A program made the position numbers and the translations under genes. Shown in pieces: positions 59,992-64,000 of a DNA stretch of 64,000 bases (position 1 is its first letter; each line of letters starts with the position of its first letter). A model generated the notes under the pieces. That model made no database searches. It was not told where the DNA came from and saw only the letters and a program-made list of their open reading frames with translations. The stretch comes from CBDFHV01 sp965247705 (lineage in GTDB: Bacteria > Pseudomonadota > Alphaproteobacteria > Rhodospirillales > CAMCUA01), in contig CBDFHV010000074.1 in the NCBI GenBank assembly GCA_965247705.1, positions 43,427 to 107,426 on the forward strand, given 5' to 3'.

Positions 59992-62561
59992 CTAGCGCCC
60001 GAACAGGCTGCGGCCCAAGCCTTTGAGGGTGCCGCCGATACCGCCCTCTTCCTTGGTCGGCACTTTGAGCGCGGGCACGGCCTGGCGCTTTGACGGCGCG
60101 GCGGCCGGCGCCTTGGCCGGTGGCGGGGCGATGCCGAGGGCCGTTTGGCAGGGTTGGGGATCGGCGCTGGCGCGACCGACCAGCCCCTCGGCGAGCAGCG
60201 ACAGGCCGCCGGTGGCAATGGCTGCGCCCACGGACAGGGCCTTCTTGGCCGTCTCCAACGCATCCACCGAAACCGCGGGCTCCATCAGCGTGCCCTTCAC
60301 CCGCAGCATGCTGGCCACGCCGGCCAGGTTGATGCCCAGCCCTTCCCGGGCTTCTGGCTTGACGGCGAAGTCGATCGCCTCCGTATCCAGGTTCACAAGG
60401 CCGCTGCCGACCACCGTGATCTTGTCCGTCTCGGCGGCGACGCCTTTCTCGGCCTGGGCCATGCCATCGGCCACCACAAAACGGACCACCGCGCAGTCGA
60501 GGACCGTGAAGTCCTGGCGATCGGACATAGGATTGAGGGCGCGGAAGGCTTCCATGGCCATATCGGCGCCGACGAAGTCCACCGCCTTGTTGTTGATGCG
60601 GCCGTGGCCAAGGGTGATCTGGATCTCCCCATCCAGGCTCTTGGCCAGGGCATGGGCCGTGGCGCCGGAACCGGCGAGATCGATCTTGGTGTCGAGGGGC
60701 ACCTCTTCGATCCAATCGGTGAGCTCCATGTCTCGCAGGATCTGGCCGACAACGACGCCTTTCACGGTCAGGTCCGCCTTCAGGGGGCGGCGGTGCCCGA
60801 CGAGCCGTCCAGGTCCACCGTACCGTCGAGCGTTCCACTCGCCAGCACCGCCTTCAGGGGCGCCACCGTCAGGTGACCGTCCTCCAGGGACAACTCGATG
60901 GTGAAGTCATTGATGGTGAGCCCATCCTTGACGATCCGCTTGGCCCGGAACGTCACGTCCGCGTCGATACCCTTGAGGGTATCCAGGGGCAGCGGATCGT
61001 CGGTGAACAGGCGAGTCGGGGCCGGCTTGGCGGGTTGTGCCGGGGACTCTGGCGGGATCGGCGGGGCAATGTCCTTGAAATCGACCAGGTCGGCGAGGAT
61101 CTGGGCATCGATCCTCGGTTTGGGGCCTTCAACGGTGACCGTTACCCAGCCGCCGATGACGCTGTCCCCGATCTTAATGTGGAGACCATCGACCCCGTAG
61201 GCGCCGTCCCCGTCACTGGCCCGCCCTTCGATCCGGAACGGCGGGATTTTCGGCAGCGGGCCGCCGGCCACGGCCTCGAAGGACGAGATATCCGTGCCTT
61301 CGACGATGAAGCGCAGATCGAGGCCCTGGGCAGCCAGGGGCCTGGTCACCTTACCCGTCAGTTGGATCGAGACGGTCTCGGACCGGCCGACATTCAGCGA
61401 CAATTCCGGCACCTTGAGGTCCGCGAGGGAACCCGCCACCTTGACCTTGGCATCGAGCGGGCCCAGGTCCGGCACTTCCATGTCGGCGAGCGCCGGCACC
61501 AGGGGCTGCGCCGCCCGCACCAGGGCGGCCAGCTCGGCGGATTGGGCGGCAATGCTCAGCTCCAACCCTTCGACTGCGATTGCGTTGGCGAGGGAACCTT
61601 CGGCCTTGACCAGAAGGGATTCCGTTGTCCCGGCGCTGACCGCGATATCATGGACTCCCAGGCCGTCCAGGGGGCCCCGCAGGGTTGCCGCCAGGCTGTA
61701 GGGACCGTCGACCGGCATCGGCAGGTCGGCCAGGGCGGGAACGACGCTCTGGGCATCCTTAACGGTGGCGGTAATGCTGTCACCCGTAACCTTGACCGCC
61801 AGATCGAATGTGGGCGTTTGCTGAAGCGTGGCGACGCTACCCTTCAGGGTCACGGTGGCGCCAAGGGCCTTCGCCGTCAGGTCGAGGGGCAGAGGCGCAT
61901 CGCCGGAAGCCAAGGCGGCAATGCTGGCAATGCTGGCCGTGGTCCCCGAGACCTCGAAGGGAAGTCCGCCGTAGGCGCCGGCCATGTCGAGGGCCAGGGG
62001 CATGTCGGCGCCTTCGGCTTTCAGGTTCAGGCGCTCCAATGCGACTTCGTGGGTTTCGCCCGTGCGGGCATCCCGGTAGGCGAGACGAACATCCGTGATG
62101 CGCACTTCCTCGACGATGGGAATGGTTGGCGGGCTGGAGGGCGCTTGGTCGGCGGCCGGCGCGGCCTCGCCGATCTGCCAGTTGGGGCGGCCGTCGGCAT
62201 CCACTTCGGCCAAAACGTCAAGGCCTTCGAGTACCACGTACTTCACCCGGATGTCGCCCGACAACAGGGGCAGCAAGGCCACCCTCGCCTCGGCGTGTTT
62301 CAGGGTCGCCATATGGGGCCGAGACATGCCCGCGGGGTTGGCGAACAGTACGCCGTCCACGGCGATGGCGGGTTGCAGGGAAATTTCCAGGCGAAGGTCG
62401 CCCTGGATCTCCAGTTCTCGCCCCGTGGCATCGCGAACGACGTCGGCGATCTGTCCTCGATAATCGTTCACGTCGATGGACATGAGGATGGCCACGCCGA
62501 CCACCAACAACACCACGACAAGAACGACCAGCCCCGAAAGGGCCTTGATCAAGCGTTTCAT
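59992..62561 (-). pseudogene. AsmA-family protein, split by a frameshift
   Basis: Frame 1 (62561-60780, 593 residues) has an N-terminal membrane helix (LSGLVVLVVVLLVVGVAILM), the AsmA N-domain and repeats rich in FxxD/LxVxG, ending GTVDLDGSSGTAAP at a TGA. Frame 2 (from 60783 down to 59992) continues directly with LKADLTVKGVVVGQIL, as AsmA proteins normally do, and includes SLDGEIQITLGHGRINN. The switch is at a run of five C (plus-strand G, 60783-60787). With one more C the gene would encode about 856 residues. Role: outer-membrane lipid or envelope assembly, periplasmic side. Confidence 0.85.
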
Positions 62562-63238
62562 CAGATGCTCTCCACCATCCTGTCGGACATGGGCCCGACC
62601 TCGGAATAAGTCTCGGCGATGCCGTGGGCCCCCGCCTCGGCTAGCGCTTCGGCCTCATGATATCCCCAGGATACGCCAATAATCTTGGTTTGGGCGGTTA
62701 GCGCCATGGCCACATCGAACGTGGTATCGCCGATCATGACGGTCGCCGACGCTTCGGCCCCGGCCTCGCCCATGGCTTGCAGCAGCATTTGGGGGTTGGG
62801 CTTGCCCGGTGCGTGGTCCGCCGTCTGTGTGGTCACGAAGCGCGCGAGCAGATCGTGACGATCCAGGGTCGCGTGGAGACCCCGCAGGGTCTTGCCGGTG
62901 GCGATCCCCAGCAGCCAGCCCGCGGCATCCAGTTCCGCCAGACAGGCGCGAACACCGGAATACAGGGGCTCCGGCTCCGGGGCTCGGGCGCGAATATCGG
63001 CGAATGCCTGGCGATAGAAGCCGCTTAGGCGCTCCCGGGTCGCCAAATCCGTTTCCGGCAGAATCTGGTCGTAGGCCATCTCGAAGGGCAGTCCAACCAC
63101 CGAACGGATCGCCTCCGCGGTCGGACAGGGGATGTCCAGCGCCGCGCGGGCCGCCCGGGTGGCGGCGATGATGGTGTGCTGGCTGTCCACGAGGGTGCCA
63201 TCGCAATCGAACACGGCCAAGCGGAGTCGATGATCCAT
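62561..63238 (-). CDS. HAD-family phosphatase (Gph/phosphoglycolate-phosphatase-like)
   Basis: 225 residues. Motif I FDCDGTLVDS (Asp11, Asp13), a helical cap, GIATGKTLRGL (motif II), HAPGKPNPQM (Lys of motif III) and MIGDTTFDVAMA (motif IV). The stop overlaps the AsmA start (TGATG at 62559-62563). Similar HAD genes stand beside ATP12 in other alphaproteobacteria. The phosphoester substrate is unknown. Confidence 0.9.
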   Translation of the reverse strand: MDHRLRLAVFDCDGTLVDSQHTIIAATRAARAALDIPCPTAEAIRSVVGLPFEMAYDQILPETDLATRERLSGFYRQAFADIRARAPEPEPLYSGVRACLAELDAAGWLLGIATGKTLRGLHATLDRHDLLARFVTTQTADHAPGKPNPQMLLQAMGEAGAEASATVMIGDTTFDVAMALTAQTKIIGVSWGYHEAEALAEAGAHGIAETYSEVGPMSDRMVESI

Positions 63239-63247
63239 GGTGATGCC

Positions 63248-64000
63248 CTAGATGAAGCCCGCGAAGGGCCGCCGAACCAAGGCACTGTGGACCCAGCGGG
63301 TCAAGGTGGAACAGTCGAAAACCGGCCGGCCGACGGCATTCTGGACGGCCCAGGCGAAGGTCGGGAACTCCGTGTACTCGGCGACCAGGGCGCCAATATC
63401 GGGATGCTTGGCGATCATCTCCTTGGCCAGGGCGACCAGTTGGCTTCCGTACTTGTGGGGATTGATGCTCCCCGTTTCCCGCTGCTTCTGGGTGGCGGGC
63501 ATTGCCGTCGAATTGGAGATCACGATGTCGGAGATGTCATCGACGCCGCAGGCCTGGAACAGGGCCGGGGTCATGTAGACGGCATCGCTGAAGACCCCGA
63601 TCTTTGGCTTCGGCCCCAGCATCCGCCGGACCAAGGGAATCTGTTCCAGGCTGGAGAGCACGACGGGCACGCTCAGGGCGGCGGCGACCCGCTCCTGATG
63701 GTGACCAAAGAAGCCGCAACCGCCGACGATGGCCCGGACGCCCTGGCGTTCCAGTTCCCGGCCGCTCTCGATCAGCATGTCGGCCACGGCGGGGTCGCCG
63801 TTCTTGACCTGCATCAGTTCGGTGCCCGTCACCACTTTATGCAGCACGGGGAAGTCGAACGTGGTGGCGTTCGCCATGTCGCCCGGCATGTACGGCCAAT
63901 AGAAGTCATCCAGGAGGAGGATACCAATGGCCTGTCCGGCGGTGTGTTGCCCTTTCGGCAGGGCGATGTCCTGGTCGGGCCATTGGGCGCCGTCGACGCA
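63248..64000 (-). CDS. Asp/Glu-racemase-like protein, 5' truncated by window edge
   Basis: The frame is open from 64000 (CVDGAQWPDQDIALPKGQH...) through 250 residues; an internal ATG at 63889 is not needed. It has the family pattern with AIVGGCGFFGHHQERVAAAL (first Cys), VVLSSLEQIPLV, KIGVFSDAVYMT and VAEYTEFPTFAWAV, plus a second conserved Cys (VFDCSTLTRW). Racemases, hydantoin racemases and maleate isomerases share this fold. It precedes the HAD gene in the same direction. Confidence 0.75.
   Translation of the reverse strand, partial: CVDGAQWPDQDIALPKGQHTAGQAIGILLLDDFYWPYMPGDMANATTFDFPVLHKVVTGTELMQVKNGDPAVADMLIESGRELERQGVRAIVGGCGFFGHHQERVAAALSVPVVLSSLEQIPLVRRMLGPKPKIGVFSDAVYMTPALFQACGVDDISDIVISNSTAMPATQKQRETGSINPHKYGSQLVALAKEMIAKHPDIGALVAEYTEFPTFAWAVQNAVGRPVFDCSTLTRWVHSALVRRPFAGFI

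Noticed and set aside
1..64000. CRISPR arrays, retrons, restriction-modification or other known defence systems
   Set aside because: No regularly spaced repeats, no reverse transcriptase, no methylase, helicase or nuclease defence genes were seen on either strand.

Overview
The window is about 64 kb of high-GC chromosome from an alphaproteobacterium, most like the Rhodospirillales. Pointers are the ATP12-type ATP-synthase assembly factor, the HlyU-family protein, dodecin, AsmA, the many TRAP transporters, and the tight TGA/ATG-overlapping operons. Both edges cut genes: a pentapeptide-repeat protein on the left and an Asp/Glu-racemase-like protein on the right.

Layout. 0.5-10.2 kb is a housekeeping block on the minus strand, transcribed leftward: YdcF-like protein, lytic transglycosylase, rlpA, dacA, tmk, holB, metG, tatD, MBL hydrolase and an M15 peptidase remnant. 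10.4-15.7 kb holds small lipoproteins, a VOC protein, a GST with a divergent LysR regulator, and a solute-binding protein. 16-21.2 kb has an enolase-superfamily enzyme and a disaccharide-phosphorylase cluster (beta-phosphoglucomutase-like HAD, trehalose phosphatase, GH65). The GH65 gene carries an in-frame TGA and has an IS1595 transposase at its 3' end. 22.3-24.7 kb holds small genes and an FAD oxidoreductase.

24.7-49.3 kb is the most distinctive part, a catabolic and transport island. It carries one TctABC transporter, three TRAP transporters, two amidases each paired with a tiny GatC/AtzG-like protein, two MmgE/PrpD proteins, two amidohydrolases and one IclR regulator. It reads as two paralogous modules (about 27.8-38.8 kb and 42.0-49.3 kb). 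The divergent promoter region of each module holds a near-identical 17-bp palindrome, a candidate operator for the IclR protein. Between the modules, sthA has been broken near its 3' end by an IS3-like element flanked by a 14-bp duplication.

49.3-54.0 kb is a decayed integration hotspot at tRNA-Ser(UGA). It holds two 5' fragments of that tRNA, the intact tRNA, two integrase C-terminal fragments, an IS5-type element, an IS630 element and 99-bp MITEs whose ends match the IS630. 54.2-57.2 kb holds a sugar-isomerase-like protein, a Rieske ferredoxin, a second MITE-like element with 31-bp perfect inverted ends, a secreted protein, a UspA protein and a candidate small RNA. 57.2-64 kb is a minus-strand operon: racemase-like, HAD phosphatase, AsmA (split by a frameshift), ATP12, leuC-like and leuD-like.

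All calls come from reading the sequence. No database search was run, so family names rest on motifs and overall resemblance.
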